A stretch of 64,000 nt of DNA from NCBI GenBank assembly GCA_033344915.1, contig JAWPML010000001.1, forward strand, positions 1-64,000, given 5' to 3'. The translations under genes were made by a program, and so were the position numbers. Every line of letters starts with the position of its first letter. Positions within the stretch are counted from its first letter, which is position 1. The notes beneath the pieces are model-generated. The model saw nothing but the letters and a program-made list of their open reading frames with translations. It had not been told where the DNA came from and ran no database searches. Of the stretch, positions 16,385 to 25,150 are shown in pieces. Source of the DNA: Acidimicrobiales bacterium (GTDB lineage Bacteria; Actinomycetota; Acidimicrobiia; Acidimicrobiales; Aldehydirespiratoraceae).

Positions 16385-16887
16385 CAACCCGCCGAGAAGG
16401 CGGTCGCCAGCAGCGCCGGCTTCGCCGTCACGATCGACTCCATCTGGGCGACCGAGCCGTCGACGAACTGCACGCTGACGATCTCGCTCGCCTTGCCCGG
16501 CTCCACGCCGATGGCGTGCACGTCGGCGCGGTCCCACGCACCGACCAACTCTTTCGGGCCGAAGGTGCGCAGCGACTGGGTGTAGAGCACCAGCCGACGA
16601 TCCGTCACCGCGAGGATGCCCGACTTCACCGGCGGCCAGCCTGCCGCCAGGGTGCCGGTCGACGCGACGACGGCGCGATCGGCGGTGCGGCGGGCGTGGA
16701 TGAGCCCGGCCGCGCCGGCGTTGGCGGCGGCCAGCGTCGTCTGGAACTGGCCCACGTAGCCCACCGCGCTCGCGGCGAGCACGGTCTCCGACGCTTCGAG
16801 AAGCGCCGGCGACTTCCTCGCTGCCTTGTGCACCTTGCGGACCATGTCGACCATGGCCGTTCCATCGACATCGCGGGGTGGGGACAT
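16381..16887 (-). CDS. Hypothetical protein, possible PH-like beta domain
   Basis: No family recognised with confidence. The 168-residue product starts with a helical region, then from about residue 55 alternates short hydrophobic strands, including G-I-L-A-V-T-D-R-R-L-V-L-Y-T-Q near residues 90-104. That strand, with the T-D-R-R-L pattern, resembles the first strands of bacterial PH-like domains. It contains no transmembrane helix or enzyme motif. An internal ATG at 16854 is an equally good start. It is divergent from the F420-dependent oxidoreductase, 35 bases away. Confidence 0.6.
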   Translation of the reverse strand: MSPPRDVDGTAMVDMVRKVHKAARKSPALLEASETVLAASAVGYVGQFQTTLAAANAGAAGLIHARRTADRAVVASTGTLAAGWPPVKSGILAVTDRRLVLYTQSLRTFGPKELVGAWDRADVHAIGVEPGKASEIVSVQFVDGSVAQMESIVTAKPALLATAFSAGC

Positions 16888-16909
16888 GAGTCAGCGCCGA
16901 GCCGCGGCG

Positions 16910-16915
16910 TAGGGT
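16910..16915 (+). promoter_or_regulatory. -10-like TAGGGT of the F420-dependent oxidoreductase
   Basis: TAGGGT ends seven bases before the ATG at 16923. Confidence 0.5.
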
Positions 16916-16922
16916 CGCCCGC

Positions 16923-17819
16923 ATGGACATCGGCATCTTCACCCAGACGGACGACATCGACGACCTCATTCGCCAGGCTCGGCAGGTCGCCGACGACGGC
17001 TTCTCCACCCTCACGATTCCGCAGATCTTCGGGGTCGACGCGATCACCATGCTCGGCGTCGTGGCCCGGGAGGTGCCGGAGCTGCACTTCGCGACGGCGG
17101 TCATCCCGACCTACCCCCGCCACCCGGCCATGCTGGCGGCCCAGACGAAGACGCTCAGCCACATCAGCGGCGGCCGGTTCACGCTCGGGATCGGGCTCTC
17201 CCACCAGATCGTGATCGAGGGCATGTTCGGCATGTCGTTCGAGAAGCCCGTGCGCCACATGCGCGAATACCTGGACGTCCTGCTGCCCCTGCTCGACAAC
17301 CAGCCGGTCGATGCGGCCGGGGAGACGTTGACGTTTCGCGGCGGCCTCTCCTTCAACGCCCCGCCCACGCCGGTCGTCATCGCCGCGTTGGGTCCGGCGA
17401 TGCTGAAGCTGTGCGGTTCGCGAACCGACGGGACGTCCACCTGGATGACCGGACCGAACACGATCCGCGACCATGTCGCGCCGACCCTGCGGGCGGCGGC
17501 CGAGGCGGCCGGGCGTCCCGAACCCCGGGTCATCTCCTCGGTGCCGGTGTGCGTGACCGACGACCCCGCCCCTGCACTCGAACGGGCCGCGAGCCAGTTC
17601 GAGGTGTACGGCGGGCTGCCGTCGTACCGGGCGATGATGGATCGGGAGGGCGTGACGGGTCCGGCCGACATCGCGATCGTCGGCACGCAGGACGAGGTCG
17701 TCTCCCGCGTGCGGTCGTTCGGCGACGCCGGTACGACGACCTTCAACGCGGTGCCGTTCGGCACCCAGGACGAGCAGGCGGTCACGCTGCAGACGCTCGC
17801 CCTCGCCAACCGGGGCTGA
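16923..17819 (+). CDS. LLM-class F420-dependent oxidoreductase (TIGR03564 type)
   Basis: A 298-residue luciferase-like (TIM-barrel) oxidoreductase of the group that uses coenzyme F420 rather than FMN. Typical features are the N-terminal D-I-G-I-F strand, the T-A-V-I-P-T-Y-P-R-H-P block at about residues 59-69, and G-G-R-F-T-L-G-I-G-L-S-H-Q that lines the cofactor site. A paralogue with the same architecture is at 50111. The substrate is not predictable. It is monocistronic, with a strong leaderless-type hexamer in front. Confidence 0.88.
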   Translation: MDIGIFTQTDDIDDLIRQARQVADDGFSTLTIPQIFGVDAITMLGVVAREVPELHFATAVIPTYPRHPAMLAAQTKTLSHISGGRFTLGIGLSHQIVIEGMFGMSFEKPVRHMREYLDVLLPLLDNQPVDAAGETLTFRGGLSFNAPPTPVVIAALGPAMLKLCGSRTDGTSTWMTGPNTIRDHVAPTLRAAAEAAGRPEPRVISSVPVCVTDDPAPALERAASQFEVYGGLPSYRAMMDREGVTGPADIAIVGTQDEVVSRVRSFGDAGTTTFNAVPFGTQDEQAVTLQTLALANRG

Positions 17820-17858
17820 CCGACCCGCCCCGGACTGTCACACCGTGGCGCCACACTG

Positions 17859-18356
17859 GTGCCACGCTCGCCGGCGGTGGTCGCCGGTCTCTCCGACGAA
17901 GAGAGAGAGGCCATGGCCATGTGCATGCGTTGCGACGGCTACAGCTGGGACGAGATCGACCGCCACACCGACCTGATGATCCGGGTCCACGGATACGTGA
18001 TGGTCCAGGTGGAAGGTCCGTCCCCGTGGACCTACACGATCGGTGCGTTCGAGAGTTGGGACCAGCCCGAGTTGTTGGTCGTCGATCTCGAACCCGAACT
18101 CCAGAAGGTGCTCGTGCACGCGGTCGCGGACGATTACGTCCGGCGCGGCGAGATCGGGGACGACACCCTCGACCTCCTCGATCTCAAGCTGATCGCGGTC
18201 CACGAGTCGCACTTCGACGACGGCCTCGTCGGCCGCTGGGAGGACCGTTACTCGATGCGGGCCCAGGCCGGTGACTTCGTGCAGATCGTGCCGGGTGCGT
18301 CCTGGTTCTGCGGCCACCACGAGGGGGCGATGCGGCGGCTCGACGACGCGGCCTGA
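17859..18356 (+). CDS. DUF4262 domain protein
   Basis: A 165-residue cytoplasmic protein of the DUF4262 family, function unknown. The family block from W-T-Y-T-I-G onward (about residues 57-62) and the later region with F-V-Q-I-V-P-G are recognisable. The N-terminal part has C-M-R-C-D-G, a possible metal- or redox-active Cys pair. The start is uncertain: GTG at 17859 includes the segment L-S-D-E-E-R-E, whereas ATG at 17913 has a purine-rich Shine-Dalgarno tract directly upstream. The shorter form would begin only three residues before the Cys pair. Confidence 0.75.
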   Translation: MPRSPAVVAGLSDEEREAMAMCMRCDGYSWDEIDRHTDLMIRVHGYVMVQVEGPSPWTYTIGAFESWDQPELLVVDLEPELQKVLVHAVADDYVRRGEIGDDTLDLLDLKLIAVHESHFDDGLVGRWEDRYSMRAQAGDFVQIVPGASWFCGHHEGAMRRLDDAA

Positions 18357-18422
18357 GCGGGTCAGGGGCCGGGCGGGCCGTTCAGCCGTCCCGCTCGACC
18401 AGACGATCCAGGGACGGGTGCC

Positions 18423-19256
18423 CTACGGCGGGGCGAGTCGGTCGAGCACGTCGGCGAGCTCGACGGCGTCCGCGTCGCGCAGGTCGGCCAGACGGCGATA
18501 GATGTCGCCGGCCGCGGTGTGGAATCCGGCCGGGAGGCCCGCGGCGGCGAAGGTCGAGGCGATCTCGTCCATCTCGCCGGCGAATCGCCAGGCTTTCGGC
18601 GCGGTGCCGGCAACGGTCCGGGGGAGTCGGGCGAGGAGGTCCGGGGTGAGCGTCGACCAGGCGTGTTCGAGTCCCTCGGCGACGCCCTCGTGCTCGGCGA
18701 GGGCGCGGATCGCGAGGAGCAGCGCGCTCGTGCCCTTGCTCCATGCCGCGAACGCCATCTTGACCGCTGACGCGGCACCCGGGGCGCCGTCCACGGTCTC
18801 GGTGATCACGGCGCTGCCGGCGAACGCGTCGTGCAGCGCGGCGACGGGTGCCGCGGGGCCTGCGAGGTAGAGCACGGTCGCGCCCCGCGTCGTCGCCGGC
18901 GGGCCGATGATGCCGCCGTCGACGAAGACGCCGCCCGCCGTCTCCACCTGCGCACCGATCGCCCGGGCGGTCGCCGGCGCGATCGCGTTGGCGTCAAGGT
19001 AGGTACCGGTGAACCCCGTGGCCACCACGGCCGCGGCCAACTCGACGGCGGCGGCGGGCGGACACACCGAGATCAGCGTGTCGCACGAGGCGGTGAGGTC
19101 CTCCAGCGTCGCCTCGGCCCGCAGGCCGGCGCGTCGAGCGCGAGTCACGCTGGCCGGGCTGCGGCCCGCGTCGGTCCAGCGCACGTCTCCGCCGGCGACG
19201 AGGGCGGCGCCGATCGAGGCGCCCATCGCGCCGGGGTGGAGGATGCCGATTGCCAT
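18423..19256 (-). CDS. NAD(P)-dependent dehydrogenase, 6PGDH/DUF1932 type
   Basis: A 277-residue protein of the 6-phosphogluconate/3-hydroxyisobutyrate dehydrogenase superfamily with a DUF1932 C-terminal domain. The Rossmann start I-L-H-P-G-A-M-G-A-S-I-G is at residues 5-16. The segment D-G-G-I-I-G-P-P-A near residue 115 and a catalytic-helix region with K-M-A-F-A-A-W-S-K-G near 165 follow. It probably reduces or oxidises a small hydroxy or keto acid, substrate unknown. A GAGACT hexamer lies six bases before the ATG. The 66 bases between this gene and the DUF4262 gene hold nothing identifiable. Confidence 0.85.
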   Translation of the reverse strand: MAIGILHPGAMGASIGAALVAGGDVRWTDAGRSPASVTRARRAGLRAEATLEDLTASCDTLISVCPPAAAVELAAAVVATGFTGTYLDANAIAPATARAIGAQVETAGGVFVDGGIIGPPATTRGATVLYLAGPAAPVAALHDAFAGSAVITETVDGAPGAASAVKMAFAAWSKGTSALLLAIRALAEHEGVAEGLEHAWSTLTPDLLARLPRTVAGTAPKAWRFAGEMDEIASTFAAAGLPAGFHTAAGDIYRRLADLRDADAVELADVLDRLAPP

Positions 19257-19309
19257 TCCCCGAGTCTCGCGGACCGGTGAGTGTCACACCCCCTCGACAT
19301 GATGGAGAC

Positions 19310-19726
19310 ATGCTCACCGAGGTCGCCACCGGACGTCCCGTCGTCTCCCTCGTCGACGCGCGAGAAATCGCCGCCGACATCGCCGCAGCGGAGGAAGCCC
19401 GCATGCTGCGACGCGACGCGACGGCACTGGTCGAGCGCATGGCCGTGCGGGCGCGCGCGGCCGGCGTCGATCATCCGGTGGCGGCCGCGGTGGCCTTGGC
19501 AAGCCGGGTCAGCTCGCTGGTCGGGCCGGAAGCGTTCGCCGAGCGTCTCGGAATCCCGCTCGATCGGTTGGTGGCGGCCGAGTCGGGTGCCGTGCGCTTC
19601 GGCGACCTCCCGGTCGCCTACGACGGGCCCTGCGCGGCGCTGGGGCTCGATCTGTTGAGTCTCGCCGACCTCGAGCGGCAGTGGTTTCTCGCGGCCGACG
19701 AGGTCGACGAATCGGCGGAAAACTGA
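19310..19726 (+). CDS. Hypothetical helical protein
   Basis: No family recognised. A 138-residue, Ala-rich, mostly alpha-helical soluble protein. From about residue 58 it has A-L-A-S-R-V-S-S-L-V-G-P-E-A-F-A-E-R-L-G-I-P-L-D-R-L, whose spacing and L-G-I-P-x-x-R-L ending resemble a helix-turn-helix, so it could be a small DNA-binding regulator. This is a weak reading. The ATG is preceded by GGAG only three bases away, so the start is not certain; it is divergent from the DUF1932 dehydrogenase, with 53 bases between them. Confidence 0.55.
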   Translation: MLTEVATGRPVVSLVDAREIAADIAAAEEARMLRRDATALVERMAVRARAAGVDHPVAAAVALASRVSSLVGPEAFAERLGIPLDRLVAAESGAVRFGDLPVAYDGPCAALGLDLLSLADLERQWFLAADEVDESAEN

Positions 19727-19845
19727 ACGAAGTATCTACCGCGCGGTCACATGCGCCACCGTGCGTGACGTGACACAGGTGTCTCGGCGCGATGTGGCAC
19801 GGTGCGAGTGTCGGTCCGGCGGTGACCGGCAGCGAAGGGTTGGCG

Positions 19846-20004
19846 ATGCTGCGAATCGAAGGAAAACACACCGAACAACACCATGATCCGTTGCGGACGC
19901 ATGGCGTCGAGGGCGAGGGTCCGCTGCTGCTCGGTGCGCTCGTCTTCTCGTGGATGCTCGCGATCGGCGTCGGCTGGCTGCTCTGGCGGATGGCGCCGAT
20001 CTGA
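19846..20004 (+). CDS. Small single-pass membrane protein
   Basis: A 52-residue protein with a charged N-terminus (L-R-I-E-G-K-H-T-E-Q-H-H-D) and one transmembrane helix near the C-terminus (L-L-L-G-A-L-V-F-S-W-M-L-A-I-G-V-G-W-L-L). No family recognised. The ATG at 19846 has GAAGGG seven bases upstream; an ATG 18 codons earlier is the alternative. The 119 bases before it contain two short inverted repeats around GTGACACAGGTGTC, possibly operator-like. It lies 50 bases ahead of a lipoprotein gene and may be co-transcribed with it. Confidence 0.5.
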   Translation: MLRIEGKHTEQHHDPLRTHGVEGEGPLLLGALVFSWMLAIGVGWLLWRMAPI

Positions 20005-20054
20005 CGACGGCGGTCAGTTGGTCGGGCGCGGCCGACCGCGCGATGCTGCGACCC

Positions 20055-22163
20055 ATGTCTTTCTCTCGTCGCGCACCGATCACCAGCCGCCTGACCGGAC
20101 GAATCGGGGTGGCGCTGCTCGCCCTGTCCCTCCTCGCCGCGGCCTGCAGTGACGACGGTGAGGGCGGCGGGGAGGCGACGTCCACGACCGCGGCCCCGAC
20201 GGACGACTCCTCGACGACCTCGTCGACCACCACCTCCGCACCGATCGGCGAGGGTGGGTTCGCCGGCTCGATCGACATCACGCTGGATCAGCCGGAGTCG
20301 TGTGAGCTGCTGGCCGCAGTGTGCCTGCTGCCCTTCCCGAGTGATGCACTCACCGTCGCCGATGACTCGACGGTGACCGGCCGGCGCGTGAACCTCCCGG
20401 CCGAGGGCACGCCGGTGAACGCGGACGGCGTGGCGATGGATCCCTCCCGCCAGAACCTCGCCGACGGGTTCTCGCCCGGGAGCGCGGCCCTGGTGGTCCT
20501 TCCGGGGGTCGATCCCGCCGGGTCCGGTCTCCCGTCCATCACCGACATCGCCGCCTCGCTCTCCGAGGACTCGGGGAGCGTCGTCGTCGACGCCACCACC
20601 GGCACGCGCTGGGCCCACTGGGCGGAGCTCGACGCCAACGCGACCGACGCCGCCCGCCAGGGCCTCTTCCTGCGGCCGGCGCAGAACTATCCGGAGGGAC
20701 ACCGCATCGTCATCGGCCTGCGCAACCTGGTCGACGACGACGGCGCGCCGATCGAGCCGAGCGACGTGTTCCTCGCCTACCGGGACCGGCTGGAGACGGA
20801 AAACGAGACGCTCGAAGCACGTCGAGACGACATGGAGCGGGTCTTCGCCGACCTGGCGTCGGCCGGCGTCGCCCGCGAGGAGCTGGTGCTCGCGTGGGAG
20901 TTCACGGTGATCTCCACGGAGAGCCTCACGGGTCCGCTGGTCCACATGCGCGACGACGCGTTCGCGATCCTCGGCGATGCGGCCCCGTCCTACACGATCG
21001 ACAACATCGAACGTGACGGCGGCGACACCTACACGATCATCGAGGGCACCTACGACGTGCCGCTCTACCTCACCGGCGACGGCGGGCCCGGCAACGGGCT
21101 CAACCTCACCAGCGACCCGACCCTTCCCGAGGTCAACGGCACCTGGCCGTCGGTCTTCCGTTGCATGGTCCACGACAACACCACCGCTGACGAGCCCGCC
21201 GGCGGCGTCATCTACGGCCACGGCCTGCTCGGCACCCGCAACCAGGCCACGTCGGCGGGCCCGCGGCTGCTCGCGGAACACCACAACCACATCATCTGCG
21301 GCACCGACCTGATCGGCATGGCGGACGAGGACGCCGTGAACGCGATCGCGATCCTCGGCGAGGCGTCCACGTTCCACACGCTGAGCGACCGACTCCTTCA
21401 AGGTCATCTGAACACCCTGTTCCTCGGTCGGCTGCTCAAGCACCCGGACGGGTTCGCGGCGGATCCGGCGTTCCGTGACGAGAGCGGCGCTCAGTTGCTC
21501 GACACCGATCAGCTCGCCTACTACGGCATCAGCCAGGGCGGCATCATGGGTCCGGTCTCCACCGCGGTGTCGACCGACTGGGACATCGGGGTGTTCGGCG
21601 TGCCGGGCGTGAACTACTCGACCCTGCTGAACCGCAGTGTCGATTTCGACCTCTACCAGGCCTTCCTCGACCCGGCGTATCCCGACAAGCTCGACCAGGC
21701 CCAGCTCCTGTTGCTCATCCAGATGCTCTGGGACCGCGGTGAGGGCAACGGCTACGTGAACCACTATCGGGAACCGCTCGCCGGCCTCGACGAGAAGCGC
21801 GGTCTGTTGCACGGCGCACTGGGCGACTTCCAGGTGGCGAACGTGGCCATGGACGTCATGGCCCGCTCCATGGGGGCGTCCGTCGTGTGGCCCGCAGTGG
21901 GCGAGGGCCGCTCGACCGACGTCGAGCCGTTCTGGGGGATCCCGCGCATCGAGTCGTATCCCCACGACGGCAGCGCGACCGTCATGTGGGACAGCGGCAC
22001 CGCGGTGCCGCCGATCGAGAACGTGCCGCCCCGCGACGGCATCGACCCCCACGAGGATCCGCGCCGCCATCTCGTGGCCGTGGAGCAGATCGACCACTTC
22101 CTGCGCACCGGGACCGTGATCGACGTGTGCGACGGCGAGCCCTGCATCTCCCCGCCGCGCTGA
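20055..22163 (+). CDS. Large lipoprotein with alpha/beta-hydrolase-like C-terminal part
   Basis: A 702-residue exported lipoprotein. The signal peptide ends with L-S-L-L-A-A-A-C, followed by an Asp/Gly, then Thr/Ser-rich linker to about residue 65. The middle is a beta-rich region without a name I can give. From about residue 375 there are hydrolase-like elements: Y-G-H-G-L-L-G (oxyanion-hole-like) and Y-Y-G-I-S-Q-G-G-I-M-G, a good G-x-S-x-G nucleophile elbow; a candidate His is in H-L-V-A-V-E-Q-I-D-H-F. A cell-surface lipase or polyester hydrolase is plausible. Two cysteine pairs near the ends may form disulfides. Confidence 0.75.
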   Translation: MSFSRRAPITSRLTGRIGVALLALSLLAAACSDDGEGGGEATSTTAAPTDDSSTTSSTTTSAPIGEGGFAGSIDITLDQPESCELLAAVCLLPFPSDALTVADDSTVTGRRVNLPAEGTPVNADGVAMDPSRQNLADGFSPGSAALVVLPGVDPAGSGLPSITDIAASLSEDSGSVVVDATTGTRWAHWAELDANATDAARQGLFLRPAQNYPEGHRIVIGLRNLVDDDGAPIEPSDVFLAYRDRLETENETLEARRDDMERVFADLASAGVAREELVLAWEFTVISTESLTGPLVHMRDDAFAILGDAAPSYTIDNIERDGGDTYTIIEGTYDVPLYLTGDGGPGNGLNLTSDPTLPEVNGTWPSVFRCMVHDNTTADEPAGGVIYGHGLLGTRNQATSAGPRLLAEHHNHIICGTDLIGMADEDAVNAIAILGEASTFHTLSDRLLQGHLNTLFLGRLLKHPDGFAADPAFRDESGAQLLDTDQLAYYGISQGGIMGPVSTAVSTDWDIGVFGVPGVNYSTLLNRSVDFDLYQAFLDPAYPDKLDQAQLLLLIQMLWDRGEGNGYVNHYREPLAGLDEKRGLLHGALGDFQVANVAMDVMARSMGASVVWPAVGEGRSTDVEPFWGIPRIESYPHDGSATVMWDSGTAVPPIENVPPRDGIDPHEDPRRHLVAVEQIDHFLRTGTVIDVCDGEPCISPPR

Positions 22164-22171
22164 TTCGGCAC

Positions 22172-22189
22172 GCGCCGCTGCCGGCGCGG
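22172..22189 (+). terminator. GC-rich hairpin between two envelope genes
   Basis: A 7-bp stem (CGCGCCG with CGGCGCG, loop CTGC) lies nine bases after the lipoprotein stop codon. No T-run follows, so termination would be weak or Rho-assisted. Confidence 0.35.
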
Positions 22190-22203
22190 GTTGACGTGCG
22201 AAC

Positions 22204-23580
22204 ATGGCGGCCGTGTTTCGTCGCGTCATCGCCGGTCTGATCCTCGGCCCCGCCCTGCTGCTCGGGTCCTTCGCATGGTGGGGTTTCCTCGCCCTGCGCA
22301 CGGTGTTCGACGAGAGCCGCACGAGCACCATCGCCGAGGAGTTGCTCGAGAACGACGAGGTGGTCGATCAGATCGGCAACAACATCGGCAAGGCGCTCGA
22401 GGCGGCGATGCCGGAGTCGATCCAGCTCAGCGAGGCCCAGGTGGCCGCCGGCGTGGACATCATCCTCGACGATCCGGTCGTGCGGGATCTGATCATCAAC
22501 GCGTTCGGGACGACACACCGGGCCTTCCTCGGGCTCGACGACGCGCCGGCCGAGATCGACCTGGGGCCGGCCCTCGAGTCGTCACGCGAGCGGATCGGGA
22601 TCTTCGCACCGACGGTCGCCGCAGAGCTGCCCGAGGAGTTCGTGGTCGAGCTGCCGACCGAGCGCATCCCGAACGCCTCGCCCGTGATCTCGTTCCTCGA
22701 GCGGACCGTCCCGCTGCTCGCCGCCCTGTCCGTGACCATGGCGTTGCTGGCGTTCCTCACCACCAGCGACCGGTCGCAGGTGCTCGGCAAGGCGGCCCGG
22801 TGGGCGATCGGAACAACGGCGTTCTATCTGATCATCGGGCTCGGGGTTCCCTATCTGCTCCGCCTCCTGGCCCCCGATGGCGCCGAGATCCTCGCCGCGT
22901 TCCTGACCGCGATCCTGCGGGCGGCCCTGATCCCGTCCATCGTGCTGGGCGGGATCGGTGCGGTGCTGCTCCTGCTCTCGATGTTCTGGCCCGACCCGGA
23001 CCGCCCGCGTGACGAACCGGCCAGCCGGCGTCGGCGCGAACCGACGCCCGTCGCCGCGGGCCCGGCACCCGCGCCCCCGGTGTCCGCGCCCCCGGTGCGC
23101 GAGCCCCGCCCCCGTCCCGCCCCCGCGCCGGCCCGGCCCGCGTCGCCCCCGGTCGCGGCCCCGGCGCCGCGACCCGATCCCGCGCCCGCCCCGGACGCAA
23201 CCGCGGCCATGCCGGTGGCCCCGGTCGACCGGCCGAGCCCGGCACCGCCACCGACACCGCCTCCGGCCCCTCCGGCACCGCCGACCCCGGCGCCGGATCC
23301 CGCGGCCCCACTCGCGGCCCCCCGACCCAAGCTGCCCACGAGGGCCAAGCCTCCCGAGGCGGTCGCCTTCCCGGCCTGGACGGGTGATCCCGAGCCAGTC
23401 GCCGAGCCGGAGCCGGTCGCGAGCGATCCGCCCGCCGACGCGACGGCGAAGTGGCGCCGACCCACCTGGGTGGAGGGCCACGGCTGGGTGATGGATCCCG
23501 ACGATCCGCGCGACCCGCCCAACAACGCGCGCTTCGTGGAGGGCGTCGGCTGGGTCGTCCCCGGCCCGCCGCCCTCGTGA
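22204..23580 (+). CDS. Membrane protein with Pro/Ala-rich cytoplasmic tail and W-V-E-G motifs
   Basis: Function unknown. The 458-residue product has an N-terminal transmembrane helix (about 8-32), an extracytoplasmic domain to about residue 170, then about three helices (172-265) and a long low-complexity Pro/Ala/Arg tail (about 275-410). It ends with W-V-E-G-H-G-W-V-M-D-P and F-V-E-G-V-G-W-V-V-P-G, two copies of an aromatic/Gly motif probably forming a small hairpin or binding module. The helical core resembles proteins that keep a long loop outside and a protein-interaction tail inside. The start is ATG, 40 bases after the lipoprotein stop; coupling with that gene is possible. Confidence 0.65.
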   Translation: MAAVFRRVIAGLILGPALLLGSFAWWGFLALRTVFDESRTSTIAEELLENDEVVDQIGNNIGKALEAAMPESIQLSEAQVAAGVDIILDDPVVRDLIINAFGTTHRAFLGLDDAPAEIDLGPALESSRERIGIFAPTVAAELPEEFVVELPTERIPNASPVISFLERTVPLLAALSVTMALLAFLTTSDRSQVLGKAARWAIGTTAFYLIIGLGVPYLLRLLAPDGAEILAAFLTAILRAALIPSIVLGGIGAVLLLLSMFWPDPDRPRDEPASRRRREPTPVAAGPAPAPPVSAPPVREPRPRPAPAPARPASPPVAAPAPRPDPAPAPDATAAMPVAPVDRPSPAPPPTPPPAPPAPPTPAPDPAAPLAAPRPKLPTRAKPPEAVAFPAWTGDPEPVAEPEPVASDPPADATAKWRRPTWVEGHGWVMDPDDPRDPPNNARFVEGVGWVVPGPPPS

Positions 23581-23593
23581 AGCCGCGGGGCCG

Positions 23594-25126
23594 TCAGCCG
23601 ATGGCCCGCTCCTCGTTCTCCCAGTAGGGGGCCCGCAGCTTGAACTTCTGGAGCTTGCCGGTCGCGGTGCGGGCGAGTTCGTCGCGGAACTCGACCGAGG
23701 TCGGGCACTTGTAGTGGGCCATGCGCTCGCGGCAGTGGTCGATGATGTCCTGCTCGGTCGCGGACGCGCCCGGGGCCAGCACCACCAGGGCTTTGACGGT
23801 CTCGCCCCACTTCTCGTCCGGCACGCCGATCACGGCCACCTCGGCGATCGCGTCGTGGGAGAAGACGCAGTCCTCGACCTCGATCGAGGAGACGTTCTCT
23901 CCGCCGGAGATGATCACGTCCTTCTTGCGGTCCTGGAGGTTGACGAAGTGCTCGTCGTCGATGAATCCGCCGTCGCCCGTGTGGAACCAGTCGTCGGCGA
24001 GTGCTTCGGCGGTGGCCTCGGGGTTGTCCCAGTAGCTCTTGAGGATCACGTTGCCGCGGGCCAGCACCTCACCCTCGTCGTCCGTCGCCATCGTGACCCC
24101 GAGGGCCGGGTTGCCCGCCCGTGAGAGCTTGACGGCCCGCTCGCTCGGCGCCAGCTCGTCCCATTCGGCGCGGGTGCGGTTGATCGTCAGCAGGGGTGCG
24201 GTCTCGGTGAGGCCGTAGATCTGGATGAACTCCCAGCCGAGCTCGGTCTCCACCCGTTCGATCGTGCGGGTCGGGGGCGGCGCGCCGGCGACCACGATGC
24301 GGACCCGCCCGGCCCCCGGAATCGGGCCGTCCCAGTCGGCCGCGGCGTCGAGCACGGCCGCGACGACGGCCGGTGCGCCGCACATGATGGTCACCCCGTG
24401 CTGGTCGACCCGACGGAGGATCTCGGGGCCGTCGACCTTGCGCAGGACGATCTGCTGGGCCCCCATGGCCGTCATCGCGTAGGGCATGCCCCAGCCGTTG
24501 CAGTGGAACATCGGCAGGGTGTGCAGGTAGACGTCGCGATCGCTGACACCGGTGTGCCAGCCGAACGTGGCGGCGTTGATCCACAGATTGCGGTGCGTCA
24601 TCTCGACGCCCTTCGGGCGAGCCGTGGTGCCGCTCGTGTAGTTGATCGTCGCGGTCGCGCCCTCCGACGGCTCCCAGGGCCGCGGCTCGGTGCCGATGCG
24701 GTAGAGCGAGTCGCTCTCCTCGCCGGCGATGAAGCGGTGCTTCACGTCGATGTCGCCGAGGGACGGCTCGAGCTCGGGGTCGATGATGAGTGCCTCCGCG
24801 CCACAGTGCTGGACGATGTAGTCGACCTCGTCCCGACTGAGCCGGAAGTTGATCGGCACGGCAACCCGTCCGAACGCGCTCGTACCGAACAGGTGCACGA
24901 GGACGCGGGCCGCGTTCTGCGACACGATGCCGACGCGGGCGCCGTGTTCGAGTCCGAGATCGTCGAGACCGGCGGCCAACCCGGTCGCCAGCTCCTCGAA
25001 TCGCCGGTACGTGATGTCGCCGAGGGACGGGGCCGGCTGATCCGGTTCGTCGACGATTCCCACGCGGTCGCCGTAGACGAGCGACGCCCGGCGCAGATGA
25101 TCAGCGATGGTCAGCGGTACTTCCAT
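23594..25126 (-). CDS. Acyl-CoA synthetase (AMP-dependent ligase), FadD-like
   Basis: A 510-residue class I adenylate-forming enzyme that activates a carboxylic acid to its CoA thioester. The P-loop-like core Y-T-S-G-T-T-A-R-P-K-G, the G-L-T-E-T-A motif, W-F-H-T-G-D with the AMP-ribose Asp, the hinge D-R-K-K-D, and the C-terminal catalytic Lys in T-A-T-G-K-L-Q-K-F are all present. Medium- or long-chain fatty acid is the most likely substrate. The minus-strand leader shows TAGTTT about 25 bases before the ATG and a GAGGGGG Shine-Dalgarno, so unlike many neighbours this gene looks leadered. Confidence 0.9.
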   Translation of the reverse strand: MEVPLTIADHLRRASLVYGDRVGIVDEPDQPAPSLGDITYRRFEELATGLAAGLDDLGLEHGARVGIVSQNAARVLVHLFGTSAFGRVAVPINFRLSRDEVDYIVQHCGAEALIIDPELEPSLGDIDVKHRFIAGEESDSLYRIGTEPRPWEPSEGATATINYTSGTTARPKGVEMTHRNLWINAATFGWHTGVSDRDVYLHTLPMFHCNGWGMPYAMTAMGAQQIVLRKVDGPEILRRVDQHGVTIMCGAPAVVAAVLDAAADWDGPIPGAGRVRIVVAGAPPPTRTIERVETELGWEFIQIYGLTETAPLLTINRTRAEWDELAPSERAVKLSRAGNPALGVTMATDDEGEVLARGNVILKSYWDNPEATAEALADDWFHTGDGGFIDDEHFVNLQDRKKDVIISGGENVSSIEVEDCVFSHDAIAEVAVIGVPDEKWGETVKALVVLAPGASATEQDIIDHCRERMAHYKCPTSVEFRDELARTATGKLQKFKLRAPYWENEERAIG

Positions 25127-25150
25127 GGAACCCCCTCGAAGACGCCGAAA

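Noticed and set aside
18660-18690. TTCGAGTCC resembling a tRNA T-loop.
   Set aside because: It lies inside the conserved dehydrogenase gene, and no acceptor or anticodon stem can be formed around it.
19740-19800. Short inverted repeats around GTGACACAGGTGTC as an attachment site.
   Set aside because: There is no integrase, tRNA or second copy, and the arms are only five bases.
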